38,469 nucleotides of DNA from Candidatus Mediterraneibacter guildfordensis (GCA_019112735.1 DXIS01000024.1:1-38469), one strand, 5' to 3'. Positions 1-8,926 are shown, counted from the stretch's first letter. Made by a program: numbers and translations. Notes: generated from the letters alone by a model not told the origin.

Positions 1-662
1 TCATCAGTTTCACCACAGTAAGATGTTAAAAAGTTAAAATAATCCGCATTATATGGGTTTTTAGAAATTATATCTAATAACACATCCAACACTTTTTCTT
101 TCGGAAAAGCAGGATTTGATAAATTTTTAAAAATATTATCACACTGTTGCTTTACTTCTTGTGAAGGTTCCCATATATTTTCCCCGTTATTGTTCAAAAT
201 GTTTATGAGCAGGGAATATGTATTCCAGTAATCATCATACACCCTTACAAACAGACCATCTGGCATAATTTGACCATAAAGTTCTTCCTGTTGTGCATTA
301 TTCAGGCTGGCAGCTCCGCTTACGACATTGGATTCAACTGCGTCCATTACAGTATTGAAAATTTCCGCTTTTGCAATTCCTTTTACTGCGCCTGCCGTAC
401 CAAATCCACCTCCGACCAGACGTGGGATATTTCCTAAAATTCCTGACATTTGTTTTTGATTTTCCTGCGAAGTAGATTCTATACGCTCAACGACAATATT
501 ATAAATATCAAACGCTGTATGAAATGTATTTATATGATTTTGGAATATAGAATCATTGGTCTCTGTATAAATACCTTTGGATATACAGATTTCCGTAGCT
601 TTTGGAATAATCAGACCTAAATAATAGCCATGTCTCAGATAATGGAATGTGACGAGCCTTCT
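1..662 (-). pseudogene. Unidentified element gene fragment, no start codon
   Basis: The minus strand is open from 662 to the window edge, about 220 codons, with coding-like amino-acid use and no internal stop. The 3' end lies outside the window. A stop codon (TGA, read from 665 to 663) precedes the frame, and no ATG, GTG or TTG occurs before the ATG whose first base is at 449, so the 5' part of the gene seems to be missing. The middle is rich in Gly and Ala (around GGGFGTAGAVKGIAKAE), and the rest is a charged, probably helical segment. I do not recognise the family. It could also be intact from the ATG at 449 (a protein of at least 149 residues). It overlaps the start of the plus-strand small gene, which suggests a rearrangement junction near 630-660. 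Confidence 0.4.
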
Positions 663-863
663 TCAAATAAAGATATGGTAAACGAATTATGTTTGGAGAG
701 TCCTATGGAAGAAACAGAATATAAAAAATTTGAGACAGATTATAATGGTTTTAAGGTCATTGTAGAATTTCCGAATGAATCAAAATGCAAAGACAGTATT
801 AATGGAGAGATAAAACAGCTAATGTCAAGTCTACTCCATGAACAGTTACTGAAAATTGTATAA
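630..863 (+). CDS. Small recombinase-associated protein, unknown function
   Basis: This small acidic protein has up to 77 residues. Its C-terminal half (YNGFKVIVEF, then a helical EIKQLMSSLLHEQLL tail) resembles the short proteins often encoded directly upstream of large serine recombinases in Firmicute elements; that resemblance is from memory, and no function is established. No good ribosome site precedes the ATG at 630, the one at 642 or the one at 675, so the start is uncertain and the N-terminus may be truncated. The first 33 bases overlap the opposite-strand fragment. An intrinsic terminator follows 7 nt after the stop, separating it from the recombinase. Confidence 0.5.
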   Translation: MSQIMECDEPSSNKDMVNELCLESPMEETEYKKFETDYNGFKVIVEFPNESKCKDSINGEIKQLMSSLLHEQLLKIV

Positions 864-870
864 TTGATTT

Positions 871-899
871 GGGGTAAAATTAATTCTTTACCCCTTTTT
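871..899 (+). terminator. Intrinsic terminator between small gene and recombinase
   Basis: A perfect 8-bp stem, GGGGTAAA (871-878) with TTTACCCC (887-894), has an 8-nt loop and is followed by five T. It lies 7 nt past the small gene and about 10 nt before the recombinase ribosome site. It would limit read-through into the recombinase. Confidence 0.75.
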
Positions 900-919
900 A
901 CCAAAAGGAGAACTAAAAT

Positions 920-2626
920 ATGGAAAGTAAAATAAAAAGAGTACGAGTGTTACTTCGAGTAAGTTCAGACCAGCAGTTAGAAGCTGATGGTGATTTAGGA
1001 GTTCAAAGAAAAATTGTGTCGGAGTATATTGCAAAACATCAGGATTGGCAGTTGGATTCTAAGGAATATTTTGAAGGAAGTAACAGTGGATATAAAAATT
1101 CTGTAGCAGACAGAGATGTTTTACAAGAGGCTTTAAAAGATGCAGAGCATGGAGAATATGATATCCTAGCTGCTTACAAAGATGACCGATTAGGAAGAAG
1201 AGTTCTGGAGATACCAGGTTACATCTTATCTTTGAAACAAGCAGGAGTAGATGTGTATACAGTAAGTGACGGTCTACTATCACCAAAAGATATTAATGAT
1301 GTGAACGGAATTATTATGTTGACTATGCGCTACGGTATGGCACAAAAGAGTAGTTCTGATACTGGTATGAGGGTAAAAGATACTGCACAAAAATTGGTTC
1401 AGCAAGGCAAATTTATGGGGGGAAAGGCTCCTTATGGATATACTCTGGAATTTTCTGGTGAATACAGCAAACATCAAAGAGCATTGAAACATCTTGTAGT
1501 TGTTCCTGAGCAGGCAAATATAGTAAAATATATTTACAACTTATCTTTTTATAAAGAATTTGGGTCATACAAAATTGCAACTATCTTAAATTCAGATGAA
1601 AAGTATAGAAAAATGGCACCAAATGATGTTTGGAAAAGTGGAACAATTACCAGTATTTTAACAAATCCGATTTATGCCGGTTATACGGCGTATAAAAGGC
1701 GAGAACACATAGATGGTAAATATATTCGTCTGGAAAGTAAAAACTGGATTCTCGCGGAGAAACCCAATGATGCAATTACTATTATAGACAGGGAACTCTG
1801 GCAAAAGGTACAGAAAAAAAGAAAAGACCGAGGAGAAAAGTATAAGAAGAGTGCGAAAAATGAGAATGCGACTGTGATTTCACGTAATGACGGTATGCTT
1901 GCTTTGATAGACGTGGCTCATTGTGGTTATTGTGGGTGTAAGCTGACAAATGGAACAAAATATGATTATTGGACAATTAAAGCAACTGGTGAACGAAGAA
2001 CATCCAGAAAAGCAATTTATAGATGTCAGAATGTTTGGCAGGGAGTTCCTCATGAAAAAATGAAATTGATTCATGCAAGCAAAATCGAACCGATTGTATT
2101 TGAGGCTCTTGCAGAATACATTGGTAAGCTGCAAGAAAACAAAAACGTATTTGAAGAAATTCTGGATAATCAAAACAAGGAAAAAGAACAACAAAAAAAG
2201 ATATTACAACAGGAAAAAGCAGAGCTTAGTAAAATAAGAAGTAATATTGATGTACTAGAAGATAAGATTCCTCAGGCAATCACTGGCGAATATCCATTGT
2301 CTCTTGAAGAATTGGTACATATTATTGAAAAGCAAAAAAGAAAAGAACAAGAACAAACTGCACAGATAGCTGAATTAGAAAAAGAACTTCAAAACACTTC
2401 GGCATCTATTACCGATTGGGAAACACTGCGTACTAAGATTCCAACATGGCGAGAAGTCTTTTTAAAGGCGGATACACCCGATAAACGTGTACTAGTAAAT
2501 AAATTAATCGAACGGATTGATATTACTGAGAATCAGGTGATTATCCGGTTTAAAATTAACCTAGATGAATTTTTACCGCAACCCCGAATCACCAATAACG
2601 AATTGGTACCGGAACCGGGGGTATGA
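920..2626 (+). CDS. Large serine recombinase (site-specific integrase)
   Basis: This 568-residue protein has the full large-serine-recombinase layout. The N-terminal resolvase domain (about 5-150) has the nucleophile Ser15 in the motif RVS, and DDRLGRR near 95. The recombinase domain begins near GGKAPYGY (about 167). A zinc ribbon has Cys335, Cys338 and Cys369, and a long coiled coil spans about 400-520. These enzymes integrate and excise elements by 2-bp staggered cleavage through a phosphoserine link. The start is fixed by AAAGGAG 10 nt upstream of ATG 920. The last six codons and the TGA lie in sequence that also reads as the interrupted host gene, so the C-terminus is completed by chromosomal DNA; excision would change the tail. 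The catalytic residues look intact, so it is probably active. Confidence 0.93.
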   Translation: MESKIKRVRVLLRVSSDQQLEADGDLGVQRKIVSEYIAKHQDWQLDSKEYFEGSNSGYKNSVADRDVLQEALKDAEHGEYDILAAYKDDRLGRRVLEIPGYILSLKQAGVDVYTVSDGLLSPKDINDVNGIIMLTMRYGMAQKSSSDTGMRVKDTAQKLVQQGKFMGGKAPYGYTLEFSGEYSKHQRALKHLVVVPEQANIVKYIYNLSFYKEFGSYKIATILNSDEKYRKMAPNDVWKSGTITSILTNPIYAGYTAYKRREHIDGKYIRLESKNWILAEKPNDAITIIDRELWQKVQKKRKDRGEKYKKSAKNENATVISRNDGMLALIDVAHCGYCGCKLTNGTKYDYWTIKATGERRTSRKAIYRCQNVWQGVPHEKMKLIHASKIEPIVFEALAEYIGKLQENKNVFEEILDNQNKEKEQQKKILQQEKAELSKIRSNIDVLEDKIPQAITGEYPLSLEELVHIIEKQKRKEQEQTAQIAELEKELQNTSASITDWETLRTKIPTWREVFLKADTPDKRVLVNKLIERIDITENQVIIRFKINLDEFLPQPRITNNELVPEPGV

Positions 2627-3191
2627 CTTTACGATCACATCTTCAACGGCATTTGACCACAAATGGATCCAGGAACGGAACATCTATGATACGATTTCCG
2701 TGATCGTGGACGAACTTTTTGCATCTTATCTGTCGCGGCCCAATGTCCGTCAGCCGATCCTTACCCAGTACTGTGACGGGCGGAAGGTAAGCTGCCCGGA
2801 CTGGATGACCCAGTGGGGGTCGAAGAAACTGGCGGATCAGGGATATTCCGCGGTTGAGATCCTGCGGTATTTCTACGGGGATGACCTGTACATCAATACG
2901 GCGGAGGAGATCTCCGGCATCCCGGCGTCCTGGCCCGGCTATACGCTGGAGAACGGATCATCCGGCGAGAAGGTGCGGCAGATGCAGGAGCAGCTCAATG
3001 TGATCGCGGGCGCCTATCCGGCCCTGCCGAAGATTGATGCGGACGGAATCTACGGACCCGCGACAGCGGATGCGGTGAAGAAATTCCAGTCGGTATTCGG
3101 TCTGCCGGCTACGGGCAAAGTGGATTATCCTACCTGGTATAAGATATCGGAGGTTTATGTCGGCGTGTCGCGGATCGCGGAACTGACTTAA
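2565..3191 (+). pseudogene. 3' part of a SpoIID-like / peptidoglycan-binding protein gene, split by the element
   Basis: Host-derived sequence starts near 2604; the open frame extends upstream to an ATG at 2565 that lies inside the recombinase and has no ribosome site. The remaining part carries the SpoIID-like stretch YCDGRKVSCPDWMTQWGS followed by a linker and a C-terminal PG_binding_1 domain (about GSSGEKVRQMQEQLN to the end, with DGIYGPATADAVKKFQ). Intact relatives are much longer and carry additional SpoIID-like sequence N-terminal to this point, which is missing here and should lie beyond the other end of the element. SpoIID-type proteins degrade or remodel peptidoglycan during sporulation or germination. 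Excision would be expected to restore the gene. It is unlikely to be expressed as it stands. Confidence 0.8.
2604..2626 (+). other. Candidate attachment junction (attR) of the element
   Basis: From TGG at 2604 the plus strand reads in frame as WYRNRGYDFTIT, which fits the conserved interior of SpoIID-like/peptidoglycan-binding spore proteins. Sequence before it is AT-rich element DNA. The exact crossover bases cannot be set without the other end or an empty site. Confidence 0.55.
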
Positions 3192-3212
3192 TAGACAGAA
3201 GAAAGGAAGCTT

Positions 3213-4457
3213 ATGACTGATCGGAGAAGAAGACGGAGAAGAAGAAAGAACGGCTGCGCCTTTGCGCTGGTCGCTGTGGTGATCCTGTGCGCGGGGGCGG
3301 CAGCAGGCATCCCCTGGGCGATGGAGACCTTCGGCGGGGAAGTGACGGAGGCCTTTCATGAAAATGTGGAAAAGGCGGTCCATGTGCTGGAGACAGAGAC
3401 GGCAGCGGAAACGGAAGCGGCCGTTCCGGAGGATGAAGTGTCCGGAGGATTCTACTATCAGCAGCTGGATGAAGAAGAGCGGCTCATCTACCGGGAAATG
3501 CTGTGCGGACTCCGGGAGATGGAGGAGACTATCCGTCTGGATGCGGGCCGGGAGGACCGCCCGGAAGAGATCTATGAGGCAGTCCTTTATGACCGGCCGG
3601 AACTTTTCTGGTGCCTTGGAAGCTGCCAGATGACAGTATACCGTGACCGTACGGAATTCTCTCCGGTCTATGTCTGCTCTGAGGAGGAGCGGCAGAGCCG
3701 CCGGAAGGAGATCGATGCTTCCGTTGAAGCCTGCCTGTCGGCGATCCCTGCTGATGCATCGGAATATGACCGGATAAGGGCTGTATTTGAATACCTGGTA
3801 AATACAGTGGATTATGACGAGGATGCCCCGGATAACCAGAATATCTACAGTGCGCTTGTCGGGAAGCGCTCCGTCTGTGCCGGATATTCCCGGGCGGTCC
3901 AGTATCTGCTGGAACGGCTCGGGATCGAATGCATTTATGTGGTCGGGACTGTGCAGGGTCAGGAAGCCCATGCCTGGAATATCGTAAAATGCGACGGAGA
4001 GTATTATCACGTGGATGCAACGTTCGGGGATCCGGTATTCCTGGGAGCGGAGAGCGGGGAAGACCTGCCGCCGGATATTATTTATTATGATTATCTCTGC
4101 TGCACGGATCAGGAAATATTAAAAGATCATACGCCTGCCGACGGCTTTGCTTATCCTGCATGTGTATTGGATGATCTGAACTATTACCGGATGAACGGGA
4201 TTTATTTCGATGCGTATGACCCGCAGACCATCCTCGGCGCCATGAATGAGAGCATAGCCGCCGGAAATGATACATTTACATGTAAATTTGCATCTGAAGA
4301 GATTTACGCCCAGGCCCGGGAAGGCCTGATCAATGATCTTTTTCCGGAAGCGGCCCGGACGGTGGCGAAGCTGTACGGGATGAACCAGGTGAGATATACT
4401 TACATGGAGGATGCGGCACACAGCAAAATGGTTGTTTTCTGGAATTATCAGCAGTAG
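3213..4457 (+). CDS. Membrane-anchored transglutaminase-like protein
   Basis: This 414-residue protein starts with an Arg-rich tract and one transmembrane helix (about 14-37), so the body lies outside the cytoplasm. An acidic linker leads to a transglutaminase-like core with the triad Cys222 (SVCAGYS), His253 (EAHAW) and Asp268 (YHVDATFGDP). Family members act as cysteine proteases, amidases or cross-linkers on cell-surface material; the substrate here is unknown. The start has GAAAGGAAG 6-8 nt upstream. It lies 21 nt after the split peptidoglycan-binding gene, so the two may once have been co-transcribed, and separation from the original promoter by the insertion may change its expression. 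Confidence 0.85.
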   Translation: MTDRRRRRRRRKNGCAFALVAVVILCAGAAAGIPWAMETFGGEVTEAFHENVEKAVHVLETETAAETEAAVPEDEVSGGFYYQQLDEEERLIYREMLCGLREMEETIRLDAGREDRPEEIYEAVLYDRPELFWCLGSCQMTVYRDRTEFSPVYVCSEEERQSRRKEIDASVEACLSAIPADASEYDRIRAVFEYLVNTVDYDEDAPDNQNIYSALVGKRSVCAGYSRAVQYLLERLGIECIYVVGTVQGQEAHAWNIVKCDGEYYHVDATFGDPVFLGAESGEDLPPDIIYYDYLCCTDQEILKDHTPADGFAYPACVLDDLNYYRMNGIYFDAYDPQTILGAMNESIAAGNDTFTCKFASEEIYAQAREGLINDLFPEAARTVAKLYGMNQVRYTYMEDAAHSKMVVFWNYQQ

Positions 4458-4504
4458 TTGTGACTATTTAGAAGTATTTCTGAATATTTCAAAAGATTTA
4501 TCAG

Positions 4505-4533
4505 TTGAATTATAAGCTCAGTTGTAGTATAAT
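4505..4533 (+). promoter_or_regulatory. SigA-type promoter of carAB
   Basis: TTGAAT (4505-4510), a 17-bp spacer and TATAAT (4528-4533) form a near-consensus housekeeping promoter. The predicted start is near 4540, leaving a leader of about 115 nt before carA. Confidence 0.8.
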
Positions 4534-4539
4534 TTTTAC

Positions 4540-4655
4540 AATTTGAGAACGAGGGCGCTCTGGGATCAAAAGACTCCAAGAGTGCCTTTGCTATGTAACG
4601 ACACAGCGGTTCTCAGATCAGCTGCTAATGAATCATACAAAGGGAAGGTGAACAG
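4540..4655 (+). promoter_or_regulatory. Folded 5' leader of carAB, class unknown
   Basis: Two nested helices can be drawn. The outer is 4544-4550 with 4609-4615 (TGAGAAC/GTTCTCA, perfect). The inner is 4554-4561 with 4579-4586 (GGCGCTCT/AGAGTGCC, one G-U), extended by three more pairs inside a one-base bulge. The inner helix is followed by only three T, so it is a poor intrinsic terminator. A second pairing, CAGC 4604-4607 with GCTG 4621-4624, encloses the 3' strand of the outer helix. I do not see the PyrR-binding loop or a known riboswitch core. The position suggests control of carbamoyl-phosphate synthesis. Confidence 0.5.
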
Positions 4656-5726
4656 ATGAAAGCGTTTCTAATATTGGAAGACGGTACCGTATTCACGGGA
4701 ACAAGCATTGGTTCCACGCGGGACTGTATAAGCGAGATCGTATTTAATACATCTATGACAGGTTATCTCGAGGTGCTCACAGACCCATCCTATGCCGGAC
4801 AGGCGGTCGTTATGACTTATCCCCTGATCGGAAATTACGGCATTACACCGGACATGGAGTCAAAGAAGGCATGGCCGGACGGATATATTGTAAGGGAGTT
4901 GTCGCGGATGCCCAGCAACTTCCGGTGCGAAGGCACGATCCAGGATTTCCTTGAGAAACAGGATATCCCGGGCATCGCGGGGATCGACACCCGCGCGCTT
5001 ACCAAGATCCTCAGGGAAAAGGGTACGATGAACGGCATGATCACGACCAATGAGGACTATGATCTGGATGAGATCCTGCCGAAGCTTAAGACCTATACGG
5101 TAGGCGACGTTGTATCAAAAGTCACATGTTCTGAAAAATATGTTCTTGAAGGCAATGGACCGAAGGTCGCTCTTCTTGACCTCGGTGCCAAGAACAATAT
5201 CGCGAATTCACTGAATCAGCGCGGCTGTGAAGTGACGGTTTATCCGGCGCACACAACTGCGGAGGAGATCATTTCTTCCGATCCCGACGGCATCATGTTG
5301 TCAAACGGCCCCGGAGACCCGGCAGACTGCACATCTATTATCGAAGAAATCAGAAAACTGTACAATACAGAGATCCCGATCTTTGCCATCTGTCTCGGAC
5401 ATCAGCTGATGGCGCTTGCTACGGGTGCGTCCACGCACAAGCTGAAATACGGGCACCGCGGCGGCAACCATCCGGTCAAAGACCTGGATACCGGAAGAGT
5501 GTACATCTCTTCCCAGAACCACGGCTATGTGGTGGATGAGGATTCCGTTGACCCGCAGGTGGCGGTTCCGGCATTCAGAAATGTCAATGACGGGACGAAT
5601 GAAGGTCTTGCCTACATCGGAAAGAATATCTTTACGGTGCAGTTCCACCCGGAGGCATGCCCCGGACCGCAGGATTCCGGTTACCTGTTCGACAGATTCA
5701 TTGAGATGATGGGAGGAGCGAAATAA
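4656..5726 (+). CDS. carA: Carbamoyl-phosphate synthase small subunit (glutaminase)
   Basis: The 356-residue subunit hydrolyses glutamine and channels ammonia to CarB for carbamoyl phosphate, the precursor of pyrimidines and arginine. The N-terminal CPSase small-chain domain (1-150) is followed by a class I amidotransferase domain with Cys246 (FAICLGHQ), His331 and Glu333 (QFHPEACPG). Length and motifs are normal. The ribosome site AAGGGAAGG is well placed before ATG 4656. The stop codon overlaps the carB start (TAATG), so the two subunits are translationally coupled. The gene stands apart from any pyr or arg gene in the window, and its product can feed both pathways. Confidence 0.97.
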   Translation: MKAFLILEDGTVFTGTSIGSTRDCISEIVFNTSMTGYLEVLTDPSYAGQAVVMTYPLIGNYGITPDMESKKAWPDGYIVRELSRMPSNFRCEGTIQDFLEKQDIPGIAGIDTRALTKILREKGTMNGMITTNEDYDLDEILPKLKTYTVGDVVSKVTCSEKYVLEGNGPKVALLDLGAKNNIANSLNQRGCEVTVYPAHTTAEEIISSDPDGIMLSNGPGDPADCTSIIEEIRKLYNTEIPIFAICLGHQLMALATGASTHKLKYGHRGGNHPVKDLDTGRVYISSQNHGYVVDEDSVDPQVAVPAFRNVNDGTNEGLAYIGKNIFTVQFHPEACPGPQDSGYLFDRFIEMMGGAK

Positions 5727-8700
5727 TGCCTAGAGATTTAAGCATCAAGAAAGTACTGGTCATCGGTTCCGGTCCGATCGTCATCGGACAGGCGGCGGAG
5801 TTTGACTACGCGGGCACACAGGCCTGTCGTTCCCTGAAAGAGGAGGGACTGGAAGTCGTCCTTTTAAACTCCAATCCGGCGACCATCATGACAGACAAAG
5901 ATATCGCGGACCGTGTATACATTGAGCCGCTGACTGTAGAAGTGGTTGAGCAGCTCATCCTGAAGGAGAAGCCGGACAGCGTGCTCCCGACCCTGGGCGG
6001 CCAGGCGGGCCTGAACCTTGCCATGGAGCTCGAAGAGGCTGGATTCCTGAAAGAACACGGCGTGCGCCTGATCGGAACCACATCCGAAACGATCAAAAAG
6101 GCCGAGGACCGTCTGGAGTTCAAGGCCACCATGGAGAAGATCGGAGAGCCGGTGGCGGCTTCCCTGGTCGTGGAAAATGTGGACGACGGTCTGGCGTTTG
6201 CCAATAAGATCGGCTATCCGGTGGTGCTCCGTCCGGCTTATACCCTCGGCGGAAGCGGCGGCGGCATCGCCCATGATTCCCATCAGCTGGTAGAGATCCT
6301 GGAGAACGGACTCCGTCTCTCCCGTGTGGGACAGGTGCTCGTAGAGCGCTGCATCGCCGGCTGGAAAGAAATCGAGTACGAGGTGATGCGTGACAGTGCG
6401 GGCAACTGCATCACGGTCTGCAACATGGAAAATATCGACCCGGTGGGCGTTCATACCGGTGACTCTATCGTCGTGGCCCCGTCCCAGACGCTGGGCGACA
6501 AGGAGTATCAGATGCTCCGTACATCCGCCCTCAATATCATCAGCGAGCTGAACATTACCGGCGGATGCAACGTACAGTACGCCCTGAATCCGGATTCTTT
6601 CGAGTACTGTGTCATCGAGGTAAACCCCCGTGTCAGCCGTTCTTCCGCGCTGGCTTCCAAGGCGACCGGATATCCGATCGCAAAGGTGGCGGCGAAGATC
6701 GCCCTCGGCTACACGCTGGATGAGATCAAGAATGCCATCACACAGAAGACGTACGCAAGCTTCGAGCCGATGCTGGACTATGTAGTCGTGAAGCTGCCCC
6801 GTCTGCCTTTTGATAAATTCATCAGCGCAAAAAGGACGCTGACCACGCAGATGAAGGCGACCGGAGAGGTCATGAGCATCTGCAACAACTTTGAGGGTGC
6901 GCTCATGAAGGCCATCCGCTCCCTGGAGCAGCATGTGGACAGCCTGATGTCCTATGACTTTACGGGACTTTCAGAAGACGAGCTTCTGGAGCAGCTGGCG
7001 GTTGTGGACGATATGCGGATGTGGAAGATTGCCGAGGCGGTCCGCAGAGGCATTGATTACGATACGATATACAATATTACAAAAGTGGACCGCTGGTTCA
7101 TTGATAAATTTGCCATCATTGTAGAGATGGAAAACGCGCTGAAGACGCAGGAGCTGACCGTGGATCTCTTAAGAGAGGCGAAGCGGATTGAGTTCCCGGA
7201 CAATGTGATCGCCCGGCTGACCGGAAAGAGCGAGCGCGAGATCCACGATATGCGCCACGCGAACGGCATTGTGGCATCCTACAAGATCGTGGATACATGC
7301 GCGGCTGAGTTCGCAGCGGAGACGCCGTATTACTATTCCGTATACGGAAGCGAGAACGAAGTGGAAGAGACTAAAGGCAAGAAGAAAGTCCTTGTCCTTG
7401 GTTCCGGCCCGATCCGCATCGGACAGGGCATCGAGTTCGACTTCTGTTCCGTACACTGTACATGGGCATTTGCAAAAGAGGGGTACGAGACGATCATCGT
7501 CAATAACAACCCGGAAACCGTAAGTACGGACTTTGATATCGCGGACAAGCTGTATTTCGAGCCTCTCACACCGGAAGATGTGGAGAGCATCGTGGATATT
7601 GAGAAACCGGACGGCGCGGTGGTGCAGTTCGGCGGACAGACAGCCATCAAGCTGACGGAAGCCCTGATGAAGATGGGCGTGCCGATCCTCGGTACATCCG
7701 CGGAGAACGTGGACAAGGCGGAGGACAGGGAGCTCTTCGACGAGATCCTGGAAGAGTGCGAGATCCCGCGTCCGACAGGCGGCACTGTATTCACGGCTGA
7801 GGAAGCCAAAGAAGTGGCGAACCGTCTGGGCTATCCGGTGCTCGTGCGTCCGTCCTACGTGCTGGGCGGCCAGGGCATGCAGATCGCCATCAACGACAAT
7901 GATATCGACCAGTTCATCGGCATTATTAACCGGATCGCGCAGGATCACCCGATCCTGGTAGACAAGTACCTGCAGGGCAAGGAGATCGAGGTCGACGCGG
8001 TATGCGACGGTACAGACATCCTGATCCCGGGCATCATGGAGCATATCGAGCGTGCGGGCATCCACTCCGGAGACAGTATCTCTGTCTATCCGGCGCAGAG
8101 CCTGACGGAAGGGGCAAAAGCGAAGATCGCCGAGTACACGAGAAGACTGGCCAAGTCCCTTCATGTCATCGGTATGATCAACATCCAGTTCATCGTCTGC
8201 GGCGAGGACGACGTATATGTGATCGAGGTAAACCCGAGGTCCAGCCGTACCGTTCCGTATATCAGCAAGGTGACAGGCATCCCGATCGTCCCGCTGGCGA
8301 CCCAGGTGATCATCGGGAAGAAGATCCGGGAGCTGGGCTACACGCCGGGACTGCAGCCGGAGGCGGATTACGTGGCGGTCAAGATGCCGGTATTCTCCTT
8401 CGAGAAGATCCGCGGCGCGGACATCAGCCTTGGACCGGAGATGAAGTCCACAGGCGAGTGCCTGGGCATCGCAAAGACCTTCGACGAGGCGCTTTACAAA
8501 GCATTCCTCGGGGCGGGCATCAAGCTGCCGAAGTTTAAAAATATGATCATGACCATCCGCGACGACGACAAGCCGGAAGCGGTTGAAATCGGATGCCGGT
8601 TCGAAGCCATCGGCTATCACATCTTCGCGACGGCCGGAACGGCGGAGGCCCTCCGCGCGGCGGGCGTAAAGGCAACGCCGGTGCGCAAGATCGAGCAGGA

Positions 8701-8926
8701 GTCCCCGAACCTTCTGGACCTCATCCTGGGACACAAGATCGACCTTGTCATCGATATCCCGGCCCAGGGCGCGGAGCACTCCAGAGACGGATTCGTCATC
8801 CGCAGAAACGCGATCGAGACAGGCGTAAACGTGCTGACAGCCATAGATACGGCGGAAGCGCTCATTACCAGTCTTGAGAATACGGATATCAGGAAGCTTA
8901 CGCTGATCGATATCGCGACGGTATAG
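5726..8926 (+). CDS. carB: Carbamoyl-phosphate synthase large subunit
   Basis: At 1066 residues this is full length. It has two homologous synthetase halves: the first opens with VLVIGSGPIVIGQAAEFDYAG and the second with VLVLGSGPIRIGQGIEFDF near residue 555. Each holds an ATP-grasp domain (for example YTLGGSGGG and YVLGGQGM). The C-terminal MGS-like allosteric domain (about 935-1066, with FATAGTAEALR and LVIDIP) binds effectors such as UMP or ornithine in known members. It makes carbamoyl phosphate from bicarbonate, two ATP and ammonia delivered by CarA. It overlaps carA by one base. No terminator is obvious in the short gap before the next promoter. Confidence 0.98.
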   Translation: MPRDLSIKKVLVIGSGPIVIGQAAEFDYAGTQACRSLKEEGLEVVLLNSNPATIMTDKDIADRVYIEPLTVEVVEQLILKEKPDSVLPTLGGQAGLNLAMELEEAGFLKEHGVRLIGTTSETIKKAEDRLEFKATMEKIGEPVAASLVVENVDDGLAFANKIGYPVVLRPAYTLGGSGGGIAHDSHQLVEILENGLRLSRVGQVLVERCIAGWKEIEYEVMRDSAGNCITVCNMENIDPVGVHTGDSIVVAPSQTLGDKEYQMLRTSALNIISELNITGGCNVQYALNPDSFEYCVIEVNPRVSRSSALASKATGYPIAKVAAKIALGYTLDEIKNAITQKTYASFEPMLDYVVVKLPRLPFDKFISAKRTLTTQMKATGEVMSICNNFEGALMKAIRSLEQHVDSLMSYDFTGLSEDELLEQLAVVDDMRMWKIAEAVRRGIDYDTIYNITKVDRWFIDKFAIIVEMENALKTQELTVDLLREAKRIEFPDNVIARLTGKSEREIHDMRHANGIVASYKIVDTCAAEFAAETPYYYSVYGSENEVEETKGKKKVLVLGSGPIRIGQGIEFDFCSVHCTWAFAKEGYETIIVNNNPETVSTDFDIADKLYFEPLTPEDVESIVDIEKPDGAVVQFGGQTAIKLTEALMKMGVPILGTSAENVDKAEDRELFDEILEECEIPRPTGGTVFTAEEAKEVANRLGYPVLVRPSYVLGGQGMQIAINDNDIDQFIGIINRIAQDHPILVDKYLQGKEIEVDAVCDGTDILIPGIMEHIERAGIHSGDSISVYPAQSLTEGAKAKIAEYTRRLAKSLHVIGMINIQFIVCGEDDVYVIEVNPRSSRTVPYISKVTGIPIVPLATQVIIGKKIRELGYTPGLQPEADYVAVKMPVFSFEKIRGADISLGPEMKSTGECLGIAKTFDEALYKAFLGAGIKLPKFKNMIMTIRDDDKPEAVEIGCRFEAIGYHIFATAGTAEALRAAGVKATPVRKIEQESPNLLDLILGHKIDLVIDIPAQGAEHSRDGFVIRRNAIETGVNVLTAIDTAEALITSLENTDIRKLTLIDIATV

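Larger units (their letters stand above)
1..2606. mobile_element. Right end of an AT-rich integrative element
   Basis: The sequence to about 2606 is clearly AT-rich, and everything after it is GC-rich. The last gene before the change is a large serine recombinase, the usual position of the integrase in such elements. The change falls inside the reading frame of a SpoIID-like/peptidoglycan-binding protein that has only its 3' part here. The left end is outside the window, so size, cargo and the matching att site cannot be seen. Whether it is a prophage, an ICE or a smaller mobilisable element is undecided; no structural or conjugation gene is visible. Confidence 0.75.

Noticed and set aside
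2565-2603. A true start of a new gene at the ATG inside the recombinase end
   Set aside because: There is no ribosome site, and the first dozen residues come from element DNA read in another frame; the protein is a chance fusion.
2958-4010. A 350-codon minus-strand frame opposite the split spore gene and the transglutaminase
   Set aside because: It is antisense to clear protein families, spans two genes, and shows His/Arg-rich antisense composition.
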